Assembly: GCA_039809865.1 (NCBI GenBank)
Contig: JBDHVW010000006.1
Coordinates: 1-64,000, forward strand
Reading direction: 5' to 3'
DNA: 64,000 nt
Origin: QWHO01 sp039809865
Lineage (GTDB): Bacteria > Vulcanimicrobiota > Xenobia > Xenobiales > QWHO01
The notes under the pieces were generated by a model. It saw only the letters and a program-made list of their open reading frames with translations, was not told the DNA's origin and did not search any database. Every line of letters starts with the position of its first letter. The first letter of the stretch is position 1. The position numbers and the translations under genes were made by a program. Below are positions 43,285-50,301 of the stretch, one piece after another.

Positions 43285-44310
43285 TCAGTCCTTTAGCGCC
43301 TGGACTTTCGGCCTGGCGCGCACTTCGCCGAAGCTCTTGGTCTCGATCGTTTGCATGACGGAGGCCGAGTTGGTGTAGCCGGCGCCGAACATCTCGGTGC
43401 GGGGCTGCAGGGAGGTCAGGATGTCGAAGTAGTCGTACTGGCCCGGCTCGAGCCTGGTCAGCTCTTTGTTCACGCTGTAGACGACGCGGTTGGACGAATT
43501 CACGCAATCGCAGGACAGGCGAAAGCGCGAAGGCTGCCCGCCCTTATTGCGAACGCGCACCCGCAGGACGACGTTCTGACGGCTATCCAGAAAGAAATAG
43601 GTCTTCTCGACCACGAACGTAGCCGGCAAATCGGCGTTGTAACTCCCTTTGCCACCCTTCTCGAAACTGCTCATGCCACTCGGCCCGCCCCGATTGTAGG
43701 GGCTACTCAGGTCGTCCTGCGGCAGGCCGTCAGTGGTCTCGCGGGCGGAGCGCGATTGCTCGTTGTTGAAGTCGGCCATAGGCGAGGCCACGTCGTTCTG
43801 AGAATAAGTTCCTGAGTTGTTGAAAACCTGGTCGGGTGAGAGGGGGCCATTGCTCACCACCGGGTCGTCATAGCGATCGCGGATGCTGCCGTTCTGGCGC
43901 GCGCGCTCCCGGGCCAGGAGCGACTCCTCGGAGGCCCGGGGGCCGCGCTCCTGCGAAGCCGACTTGCCGTTTTGCACGCCACCGGTCTTGCCCGCTCCCT
44001 GGCCGGCCGAGACCGTGAGCGGCTCGCGGCTTCCCACCTCGGTCCCCGCGCTCAGAATCACGCGCAGATCGTTGGTGCGCACCAGCACCGAGTCGCCTTC
44101 GATGGCGGTCACCTCGAGCCGAATCGGCTCGGGCGTAAGCCCTTCTACGAAGTAGGCGTCCTTGACCTTGACTTGAATCCCATCGCTGAGGTTGACGATG
44201 TAGCAGCCCCTCTGGCCCGGCACGGGTGCCACCACCTTGCCGACGAGGTAGAGCTTGGACTGAGCCAGAGCCCAGCAAGTGACCAGCAGAATGAAGCAGA
44301 GAGTGCGCAT
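43285..44310 (-). CDS. Secreted protein of unknown function
   Basis: 341 residues from ATG 44310, which opens a signal peptide (RTLCFILLVTCWALAQS). The first half is beta-like with KLYLVGKVVAPVPGQRGCYIVNLSDGIQVKVKDAYF, then a polar Ser/Gly/Asn-rich linker (about 100-210). The C-terminal domain (from ~215) starts TFVVEKTYFFLDSRQNVVLRVRVRNKGGQPSRF and includes one Cys pair. It could be a surface or pilus-associated protein because the pilin gene is its convergent neighbour. No domain recognised. The stretch 44311-44411 holds the divergent promoter region with GTTAAC at 44338. Confidence 0.65.
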   Translation of the reverse strand: MRTLCFILLVTCWALAQSKLYLVGKVVAPVPGQRGCYIVNLSDGIQVKVKDAYFVEGLTPEPIRLEVTAIEGDSVLVRTNDLRVILSAGTEVGSREPLTVSAGQGAGKTGGVQNGKSASQERGPRASEESLLARERARQNGSIRDRYDDPVVSNGPLSPDQVFNNSGTYSQNDVASPMADFNNEQSRSARETTDGLPQDDLSSPYNRGGPSGMSSFEKGGKGSYNADLPATFVVEKTYFFLDSRQNVVLRVRVRNKGGQPSRFRLSCDCVNSSNRVVYSVNKELTRLEPGQYDYFDILTSLQPRTEMFGAGYTNSASVMQTIETKSFGEVRARPKVQALKD

Positions 44311-44411
44311 GCAACCAAGATTCGTGAGACGCCCAGGGTTAACCTCGCGGACACAAACGAACCGGCCCGGAGCGGCATGATGGCGCAAAGATAAAGGAGG
44401 GGTTCCGAACC

Positions 44412-45140
44412 ATGATGATTTCCGCAATGAGCGCTCGTCCCGCGCTTTCCACGCTCTCTCCGCGCGCCGCCGCGACGCCGCAGGCCGAGACCGCCGCCGA
44501 GCCGCTCGACCTGAGCACGATCGACACACCCGCCAAGGCCGTCCTGCTGCCCTGCCTCAACCCCGCCACCCAGGGCGTGGTGCTGGCCGGCATGGTGCTC
44601 TCCTCGATGAGCGGCTCGCCCGTGACCGCCAGCCTGCAGATGGCTTTCAACGACCTGACCGGCGACGTCAACTACAAGTTCAATCACGAGGACCTCTCAC
44701 AGGCCGTGACCGCCCAGGGCACCATCGCAGGCCTGCCTTACAGCGAGACGTGGTCGCTCGACCAGGAGAAGAAAACGATCAACATGCAGGCTCAACTGGG
44801 CGAGACGAAGGTCGACCTGACCCTCACCCCGGGCCAAAAGGGCGCCCTGGTGCGGGGCAAGGCCGGCAACCTGCCCGTGCTGCAGATCATCGCGATGGAG
44901 GGCAACAGCGGCGAGAAGATCACGACCCGCGGCAAGCTCGGCACCGAGACCTTCAATGGCGACATGAGCATCAAGGAGCGCGAGGACAACGGCTACGACC
45001 TGAGCGTCACCGGCAAGCTCGGCAACGCCGAGATCTCTCAGCAGGTCAGCCTGGCCAAGCAGGAGCAGGGGCTCCAGATGTCCGGTGAGGGCAACCTGGC
45101 CGGCACGAGCTTCTCGTTCACCGGCTCGCTCGGGAGCTAG
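44412..45140 (+). CDS. Beta-repeat protein of unknown function
   Basis: 242 residues. A strong SD (AAAGGAGGGG, about 44394-44403) precedes ATG 44412. A Pro/Ala-rich leader (about 10-35) is followed by a short hydrophobic helix (GVVLAGMVLSS). The rest is a series of antiparallel strands with similar turns: VNYKFNHEDLS, TWSLDQEKKTINMQAQLGETKVDLTLTPG, GKLGTETFNGDMSIKER, GKLGNAEISQQVSLAKQ, GNLAGTSFSFTGSLGS. The strand repeat (about 15-20 residues, G-x-L/T) suggests a flat sheet, superficially like curli or an outer-membrane strand set. No signal peptide is evident. Its stop shares CTAG with the convergent acetyltransferase gene. Confidence 0.65.
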   Translation: MMISAMSARPALSTLSPRAAATPQAETAAEPLDLSTIDTPAKAVLLPCLNPATQGVVLAGMVLSSMSGSPVTASLQMAFNDLTGDVNYKFNHEDLSQAVTAQGTIAGLPYSETWSLDQEKKTINMQAQLGETKVDLTLTPGQKGALVRGKAGNLPVLQIIAMEGNSGEKITTRGKLGTETFNGDMSIKEREDNGYDLSVTGKLGNAEISQQVSLAKQEQGLQMSGEGNLAGTSFSFTGSLGS

Positions 45141-45760
45141 ACGGTCGCGGGGGCGGGCAGGGCCGCGTCCTCGGAGAGGTCCAGGCAGCGCAGGGTCTCA
45201 CCCTCCTCCTGGTAGCGCCAGCCGCTCTCCGGGCACACCAGGTGGCCCTGCTCGTCGCGTTTCGTGAGGCGATGGCCGTGGCGGCTCATCCAGCCTCTGC
45301 GCCGGGCGGGCACGCCCAGCATGAGGGCGTAGTCCGGCACGTCGCCGCGCACGACGGCGCCCGCGCCCACGAAGGCATAGCGTCCGACGGTGGCCCCGCA
45401 CACGATGGTGGAGTTGGCCCCCAGCGTGGCGCCGCGGCGCACGCGCGTGGTCATGTACTCGCTGCGACGGACGATCTGCGAGCGCGGGTTGATGACGTTG
45501 GTGAACACCATCGAGGGGCCGCAGAACACGTCATCCTCCAGGATCACGCCGGTGTAGACCGAGACGTTGTTCTGGATCTTGACGTTGTTGCCGACGACCA
45601 CGTCGTTGGCGATCATCACGTTTTGACCCAGAATGCAATTCTGGCCCAGAGTGGCGCCCTTCAGGATATGGCAAAAGTGCCAGATCTTCGTGCCTTTGCC
45701 GATCTGGCAGGGCTCATCGACGTAGGCGCTTTCGTGGACAAAGAAATCACGCTCGGACAT
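45137..45760 (-). CDS. Left-handed beta-helix N-acetyltransferase (WbpD/WbbJ-like)
   Basis: 207 residues. It starts FFVHESAYVDEPCQIGKGTKIWHFCHILKGATLGQNCILGQNVMIANDVVVGN, a string of hexapeptide repeats. Its metal or acetyl-CoA region is FTNVINPRSQIVRRSEY, as in UDP-2-acetamido-3-amino-2,3-dideoxy-glucuronate N-acetyltransferases (WbpD, WlbB). These enzymes build sugar nucleotides for O-antigen or capsule. No other sugar-nucleotide gene is adjacent. The final ~60 residues carry a short extension (HLVCPESGWRYQEEG). Its 5' end overlaps the next gene by 14 bp. Confidence 0.85.
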   Translation of the reverse strand: MSERDFFVHESAYVDEPCQIGKGTKIWHFCHILKGATLGQNCILGQNVMIANDVVVGNNVKIQNNVSVYTGVILEDDVFCGPSMVFTNVINPRSQIVRRSEYMTTRVRRGATLGANSTIVCGATVGRYAFVGAGAVVRGDVPDYALMLGVPARRRGWMSRHGHRLTKRDEQGHLVCPESGWRYQEEGETLRCLDLSEDAALPAPATV

Positions 45761-47771
45761 AGGGGCGGCTGTTCCCCACGGGGCGCCGCCTTCCTGCTAC
45801 CAGGACGGCCCCGCTCGAGAAGAGGGCGGCCAGCAGCCAGGTGGCCCGCATCCCGAGCGTGAGGCTGGCGAGCAGGCATAGAGCCACGCCCAGCGCGCCC
45901 CCGGCGGAGCTGGCCGCAAACAGCCAGGGACGAGGGCCCGGGAGGCTCGGGAGCACCGCCCCGAGACAGAGCGAAACCGGAGCGATCAGGAGCAAGGCCA
46001 CCGGCCACCCGCCGGGGAGCGCCAACGGCATGAAGAACAGGGGCGCGCTGGCGAGCCAGGCCAGGGGAAGCCCCAGCAGTGCCCGCCCCGGCAGCAGGCG
46101 GGCGCCCAGGCCGCCCAGCGCCAGCATGCCGCCCAGCGTGACGACCAGGGTCACGGCCGGGGTGCCGAGCATGAGCTGCAGGCGCTGAAAGAGCAGGGTC
46201 TGCAGCAGCGTGTAGCCCAGCCCCGCCAGCAACGCGACCGCCGCGGTCGGCTCGCGGCGCGCCGGCCAGAGGGCCCAGGCCAGCACGAGCGCCAGCGGGA
46301 GCAGCGGCTTGAACACATCCAGGCTCCAGCTCCCTGGAAAGGGACGGTCGTCGGTCAAGGGCTCGGCGCCGGGGTGCAGCACCTCGCGCGCCCAGCGGTT
46401 GGCGAGGTTTCTTCCCGGCACATAGAGCAGGTTGACGTGGGGCAGCCTGCGGTAGCGCTGTCCGCGCAGCGAAGGACGCTCGCGCGCGAGGGCAGCGAAC
46501 GCCTCGAGGTAGGCCGCGTCGATCGGCGCGCGGCTGACGAGGATCTGGAGGAAGTACTGGTCGCGGTCCGAGCGGACCTGGTCCACCTCGCTGCTGTACC
46601 ACTCGTAAACCCCGATGTGCTGGGGGTCCACCAGCGTGCGCAGGGTCGCCAGAAGGCGATCCGTGGCTCGCTGGGCGGCGCGGTCGGGCAGGCGCTCTTC
46701 GATACTGAGAAAGCCGCGCGGCGTGAGGGCATTCAGGGCGGTCTGCAGCCCTTCGCCCGTCAGGAGGTACTCGGGCGCCAGCGCCTGGCCGATGTTGCCC
46801 GCGCGGTGCGTGTTGAGCAGCGTGATGAGGTCGTATTTCTCGCCCGTGTGGGCCAGGTAGGCGCGCCCGTCCTGCCAGCGGAGCTTCACTCCCCGGTAGG
46901 GGTCGCGGGAGAATTGCGCCAGAGGACCCTCGAGCAGGTCGACGATCGCGCGGTTGAGCTCCAGCCCCTCGACATCCTGCGACAGCAGGCGTGCGGGCTT
47001 GAGCACTCCCTGCCCGGCGGTGCCCACCAGCAGGATGCGCGGATTGGAGATGCCCAGGCCGGCCGCCAGGCGACGGTCCGTGGCCACGCCCCGATTGCTG
47101 CGGATGACGTCGGCGCGCCAGCCGTCGAGCCAGAGCTCGTAGCCCTGGCGAGTGTGGGTGACGTCCACCCGCTGGGTCAGGTCGCAGCGGCTCAGCAGCA
47201 GGTCGTCGTGCTCGAAGACCTTGCCTGGCAATCCTTTCAGGGCGTGGGCGAAATTGAGCGTGCGGTCGTGATTGGCCACGACCAGCCCCAGCACCAACAG
47301 GCCGCCCAGCACGCAGAGCTTGCGGCGGCGCCCCAGCACCAATAGCTGCAGGCCCGCCACGGCCCACCAGACATTCTCGTGGCCGACCAGCGGCCAGAGC
47401 CAGGGAAACGCCGCGGCCGCCAGACCCGCTCCCAGCAGGTCGGCGGCATAGAGCTTCACGCTCGTCTCGAAGAGGTCGGCCAGCACGTAACCCGCCGCCG
47501 TGAAGGCGGGCACCGCCGCCAGGAAGATCCAGCCCGCCAGCAAGAAAAAGGGCACCAGGAGCGCGCCCAGGATGAGCCACTCCACGGCCCGTTGCAGGTG
47601 ACCCGGACGGCGGGCGCGGAGGGAGGCCCCCAGCGCCATCCCGCCCAGCGCCACGGTCACCCCCAGCACGGCCTGGAGCGGGGAGCCGACGTAGGCCAGC
47701 ACGTGATAGAGGGCGAGCTCGAGGGTCAGCACGCCGAAGGCCGTCAGGAAGGCCAGGAGAAAGGAGTCCAC
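45747..47771 (-). CDS. Membrane protein with spermidine-synthase-like domain
   Basis: 674 residues from GTG 47771. N-terminal helices (about 1-180) precede a methyltransferase-fold domain: ILLVGTAGQGVLKPARLL at the SAM site (a degenerate GxGxG), VEGLELNRAIVDLL (the acidic residue after strand 2) and LRWQDGRAYLAHTGEKYDLITLLNTHRAGN with the region equivalent to the aminopropyl-transfer Asp. C-terminal helices follow (about 470-670). This membrane type is widespread and not known to make spermidine. It is divergent from the MBL gene with overlapping leader regions. Confidence 0.75.
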   Translation of the reverse strand: MDSFLLAFLTAFGVLTLELALYHVLAYVGSPLQAVLGVTVALGGMALGASLRARRPGHLQRAVEWLILGALLVPFFLLAGWIFLAAVPAFTAAGYVLADLFETSVKLYAADLLGAGLAAAAFPWLWPLVGHENVWWAVAGLQLLVLGRRRKLCVLGGLLVLGLVVANHDRTLNFAHALKGLPGKVFEHDDLLLSRCDLTQRVDVTHTRQGYELWLDGWRADVIRSNRGVATDRRLAAGLGISNPRILLVGTAGQGVLKPARLLSQDVEGLELNRAIVDLLEGPLAQFSRDPYRGVKLRWQDGRAYLAHTGEKYDLITLLNTHRAGNIGQALAPEYLLTGEGLQTALNALTPRGFLSIEERLPDRAAQRATDRLLATLRTLVDPQHIGVYEWYSSEVDQVRSDRDQYFLQILVSRAPIDAAYLEAFAALARERPSLRGQRYRRLPHVNLLYVPGRNLANRWAREVLHPGAEPLTDDRPFPGSWSLDVFKPLLPLALVLAWALWPARREPTAAVALLAGLGYTLLQTLLFQRLQLMLGTPAVTLVVTLGGMLALGGLGARLLPGRALLGLPLAWLASAPLFFMPLALPGGWPVALLLIAPVSLCLGAVLPSLPGPRPWLFAASSAGGALGVALCLLASLTLGMRATWLLAALFSSGAVLVAGRRRPVGNSRPYVRA

Positions 47772-47772
47772 T

Positions 47773-48495
47773 CTGCGCCGAATTCTCCCCCTCGCGCTCC
47801 TGGGCCTCGTGGCCGCCCTGTGGGTCCTGTGGCCGCGCGACGAGCTCTACCTCTTGCAGTACGACCGCTCGAAGTTCCCGGCCGAGCGCGTCACGGGACG
47901 GGCCGGCGAGGTGGACTTCGGCTGGTACGCCTTTGGCCTGCACGATCGCAACGGCTGGGTCTTGATCGACACGGGGGCCCGCGGCCGGACCACGACCGTG
48001 AAGGCGCTGTTGGAGCAAGCGGGAGGGAAGCCCTCGGAGGTGCACGACATCGTGCTCACCCACGCCCACTGGGATCACGCGGGGGCGGTGCGCGACTTTC
48101 CTCAGGCCCGTATCTGGATGTCGCGGGCCGAGTGGGAGCGGCTGCAGGCCGGTCCCTGGCTGAACGGCTACCGCAAGCAGGAGCTGGACTCGCTGCGAGG
48201 CCGCGACCTCCACCTGTTCGACGAGCAGGCGACGCTCGGGCCGCTAACGCTGACCCGCGTGGGCGGCCACACGCCCGGAATGCTGGCGGTCACGGTGCGG
48301 TTGGGCGCCCGGCGCTGGCTCCTGGCGGGGGACAACGCCTACCTGCCGAGCAACTTCGCGACGCCCCTGCCCGAAAAGGCGCGCGAGGGGCCGCCCGCCG
48401 ACCTGAGCCGACTCTCGGCAGGGGCGACCCTGGTGCCGGGTCACGATCCTTCGCTCCTGGAGACGCCCGTCGGTTTCAAACGGCTGTATCCGTAG
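47773..48495 (+). CDS. Membrane-anchored MBL-fold hydrolase (AHL-lactonase-like)
   Basis: 240 residues if starting at CTG 47773; SD AAAGGAG lies exactly 6 nt before it. This start gives a membrane anchor (RRILPLALLGLVAALWVLW). A GTG at 47809 would also work but cuts the anchor. The catalytic motif is intact: VLTHAHWDHAG (HxHxDH), then GGHTPGM, GDNAYLP and VPGHDP for the remaining zinc ligands. It resembles the AHL-lactonase branch of the MBL family (HxHxDH~H~D). The anchor puts the enzyme in the periplasm or on the inner membrane. The substrate is unknown. Confidence 0.8.
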   Translation: MRRILPLALLGLVAALWVLWPRDELYLLQYDRSKFPAERVTGRAGEVDFGWYAFGLHDRNGWVLIDTGARGRTTTVKALLEQAGGKPSEVHDIVLTHAHWDHAGAVRDFPQARIWMSRAEWERLQAGPWLNGYRKQELDSLRGRDLHLFDEQATLGPLTLTRVGGHTPGMLAVTVRLGARRWLLAGDNAYLPSNFATPLPEKAREGPPADLSRLSAGATLVPGHDPSLLETPVGFKRLYP

Positions 48496-49436
48496 ACCAG
48501 CAGCATCACCACCAGCACCAGCAGCAGCCCCACCCAGCGCCCGTAGTCGGTGGGCATGGTCCGCAAGATGTGCAGCCCCGCCCCGGCGACCAGAAACATC
48601 AGGCCCAGGTGGAGGTTGAAGGCCAGCAGGGAGTGGCGTCCCAGCACCTCGAGCGGATTGGTTCTCGAGGGAGCCTGGCGTTCCGAGCCGTAAAGAGCCA
48701 GCGCGGCGGCCAGCAGGGCCAGAGCGTAGGCGGTGGTCCACAGAATGTAGGTGAGGCGGGGCGGGTACTTGTCCTCGAAGAAGAACGTCCGCGGCTCCTC
48801 GTGGAGCGTGAACAGGAAGGCGACGACGCACAGGACCGCGGCCGCGACGACCTCTTTCGCCTGCAGGTGGGGCAGGCGCTCGCCCAGCGTGACGCCGAGC
48901 AGCACCACCGGCATCCAGGGGATGAAGGGGAAGCTGACCCGCTCGGGTTGGCCGAACAGGAGCAGTTGCGGCATCAGCGGGAGGCCCGTGGGCGGCCAGG
49001 CGGTGAGCAGGAGCAGCGCCAGGACGAGGGCGGCCCGAAAGGGATAGCTACACCCGGTCCAGAGCCTGAGCCAGAACGGCGCCAGCAGCAGCGCGATCCA
49101 GTAGAACTGCAGGATGGTGGACCACTGCCCCATCGGGTCGGGGGCGGGCGGGGCAAAGGCCAGCTCGAGGGCAAGCAGCGCCTGGGCGCTGAGGAACACC
49201 TGCAGCGCCCTGATCCAGAGGTGCTTTCGAGCCGGGGGTTGGAAGGTCAGGGCCATCCCGAAGCAGAGAAAGAACAGGGGCGTGGCGGCTTTGCTGAGCA
49301 CCCAGAGGTCCCAGTCGAGGGACCAGTCCTTCACGTTGGTCCGCGAAAGGGTGCTGCTCAGGCGCATCCCGTGGATGAAGATCATCAGCACCAGCGCGAT
49401 CCCGCGCGCCGCATCGACGGCCCGATAGCGCGTCAC
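48441..49436 (-). CDS. DUF1624-type membrane acyltransferase (HGSNAT-like)
   Basis: 331 residues from GTG 49436. It opens RYRAVDAARGIALVLMIFIHGMRLSS, the DUF1624/HGSNAT signature, with the His used for acetyl transfer in that family (IHG). About ten membrane segments follow. The human relative acetylates the terminal glucosamine of heparan sulfate from cytosolic acetyl-CoA; bacterial members are poorly studied but may modify envelope sugars. It is convergent with the MBL gene (55-bp overlap). The small gene at 49433 overlaps its start by 4 nt. Confidence 0.8.
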   Translation of the reverse strand: MTRYRAVDAARGIALVLMIFIHGMRLSSTLSRTNVKDWSLDWDLWVLSKAATPLFFLCFGMALTFQPPARKHLWIRALQVFLSAQALLALELAFAPPAPDPMGQWSTILQFYWIALLLAPFWLRLWTGCSYPFRAALVLALLLLTAWPPTGLPLMPQLLLFGQPERVSFPFIPWMPVVLLGVTLGERLPHLQAKEVVAAAVLCVVAFLFTLHEEPRTFFFEDKYPPRLTYILWTTAYALALLAAALALYGSERQAPSRTNPLEVLGRHSLLAFNLHLGLMFLVAGAGLHILRTMPTDYGRWVGLLLVLVVMLLVYGYSRLKPTGVSRSEGS

Positions 49437-49639
49437 GACGGAAGGCGTGCGAGGGACCCCGTTATGAGATCGGCCTTTTGGGGCGTATCGCGCGGATAAA
49501 GACCGGCTTCCTGGGACACCGTGAGCTCCTCTGGAGGCTCCGAGATCGAACCCAGTATCGCCAGACTCCCTACGACCACCATGACCGTCTCATTCACAAT
49601 GGCGCCGCTTGTGCGAAGAATACGCTCGAACGCGGCCAA
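49433..49639 (-). CDS. Possible small protein, doubtful
   Basis: 68 codons from a TTG at 49639, directly after the TAG of the upstream small gene, ending in a GTGA overlap with the DUF1624 gene. It has one hydrophobic stretch (NETVMVVVGSLAILGS). Codon third positions are less GC-rich than in neighbouring genes (many ATT, CTT, GTA, ATA), which argues against a real gene or suggests a recent or degraded one. The overlaps fit a gene in an operon, so it is listed with low confidence. Confidence 0.3.
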   Translation of the reverse strand: MAAFERILRTSGAIVNETVMVVVGSLAILGSISEPPEELTVSQEAGLYPRDTPQKADLITGSLARLPS

Positions 49640-49852
49640 CTACTGCGACCCCAGTCGGGTGGCGGCCCTGGCAGCGTCGGCGGCCAACTGCCCGGCCGAG
49701 GCGGCCAGGGCGCCCAGGCGGGCCGAAAGAACCGACAGCTCGGCAGCCAGCTCGGGCGAGGGCTCGGCGTGCTCGGTGAAGACAGCCAGCCGGGCCGCCA
49801 TCTGGCTTTGCCACTCCTCCAGCTGCTGGACGCTGTCGTTCAGCGCGTCCAC
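49640..49852 (-). CDS. Small coiled-coil protein after moaC
   Basis: 70 residues from GTG 49852, overlapping the moaC stop. It reads DALNDSVQQLEEWQSQMAAR, then an Ala/Leu-rich helix (SVLSARLGALAASAGQLAADAARAATRLGSQ). A continuous amphipathic helix is likely. GC-rich third positions match the neighbours. Its location after moaC suggests a link to the same operon, but no function can be assigned. Confidence 0.5.
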   Translation of the reverse strand: MDALNDSVQQLEEWQSQMAARLAVFTEHAEPSPELAAELSVLSARLGALAASAGQLAADAARAATRLGSQ

Positions 49853-50301
49853 GTTCCGCTCTTGCCGCCCGTCTTCTCCAGCAATCGAATTGGACCGATC
49901 TCGATGCCCTTCTCCAGCGCCTTGAGCATGTCGTAGACCGTCAGGGCCGCTATCGAAACAGCGGTCAGGGCCTCCATCTCGACCCCCGTCCGGCCCGTGC
50001 AGCGCACCGAAGCCTCGATCTCCAGCCGACCCTCCGCCACCTCGAACCTGACGTCGCAGCCCGTCAACGCCAGCGGGTGGCAAAGGGGGATGAGCTCGCT
50101 GGTCTTCTTGGCGGCCATGATGCCCGCCAACCGCGCGCAGGCCAGCACGTCGCCCTTGGGGGCATCGCCCAAACGCGCCAGGGTGGCGGGAGCCATTCGC
50201 AGCGTGGCCGCGGCGCGCGCCTCGCGCAGGGTTTCGGGCTTGGAGCCCACCTCGACCATGCGGGCGTTGCCCCGCTCGTCGAGGTGCGAGAGCTCGCTCA
50301 C
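49840..50301 (-). CDS. moaC: Cyclic pyranopterin monophosphate synthase (MoaC)
   Basis: 153 residues from GTG 50301, coupled to the MoeA-PBP gene (GTGA). It shows KKTSELIPLCHPLALTGCDV (the MoaC active-site loop with KK and HP) and MEALTAVSIAALTVYDMLKA, and ends with LLEKTGGKSGTW. It converts the MoaA product (3',8-cH2GTP) to cPMP, the first tricyclic intermediate of molybdenum cofactor synthesis. No moaA, moaB, moaD, moaE or mogA is in this window, so the pathway depends on genes elsewhere. Confidence 0.95.
   Translation of the reverse strand: MSELSHLDERGNARMVEVGSKPETLREARAAATLRMAPATLARLGDAPKGDVLACARLAGIMAAKKTSELIPLCHPLALTGCDVRFEVAEGRLEIEASVRCTGRTGVEMEALTAVSIAALTVYDMLKALEKGIEIGPIRLLEKTGGKSGTWTR

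Noticed and set aside
49521..49925. A 134-codon plus frame opposite the end of moaC and the small coil gene
   Set aside because: Antisense composition (Ser/Ala/Arg), no ribosome site, and it crosses the real moaC end.
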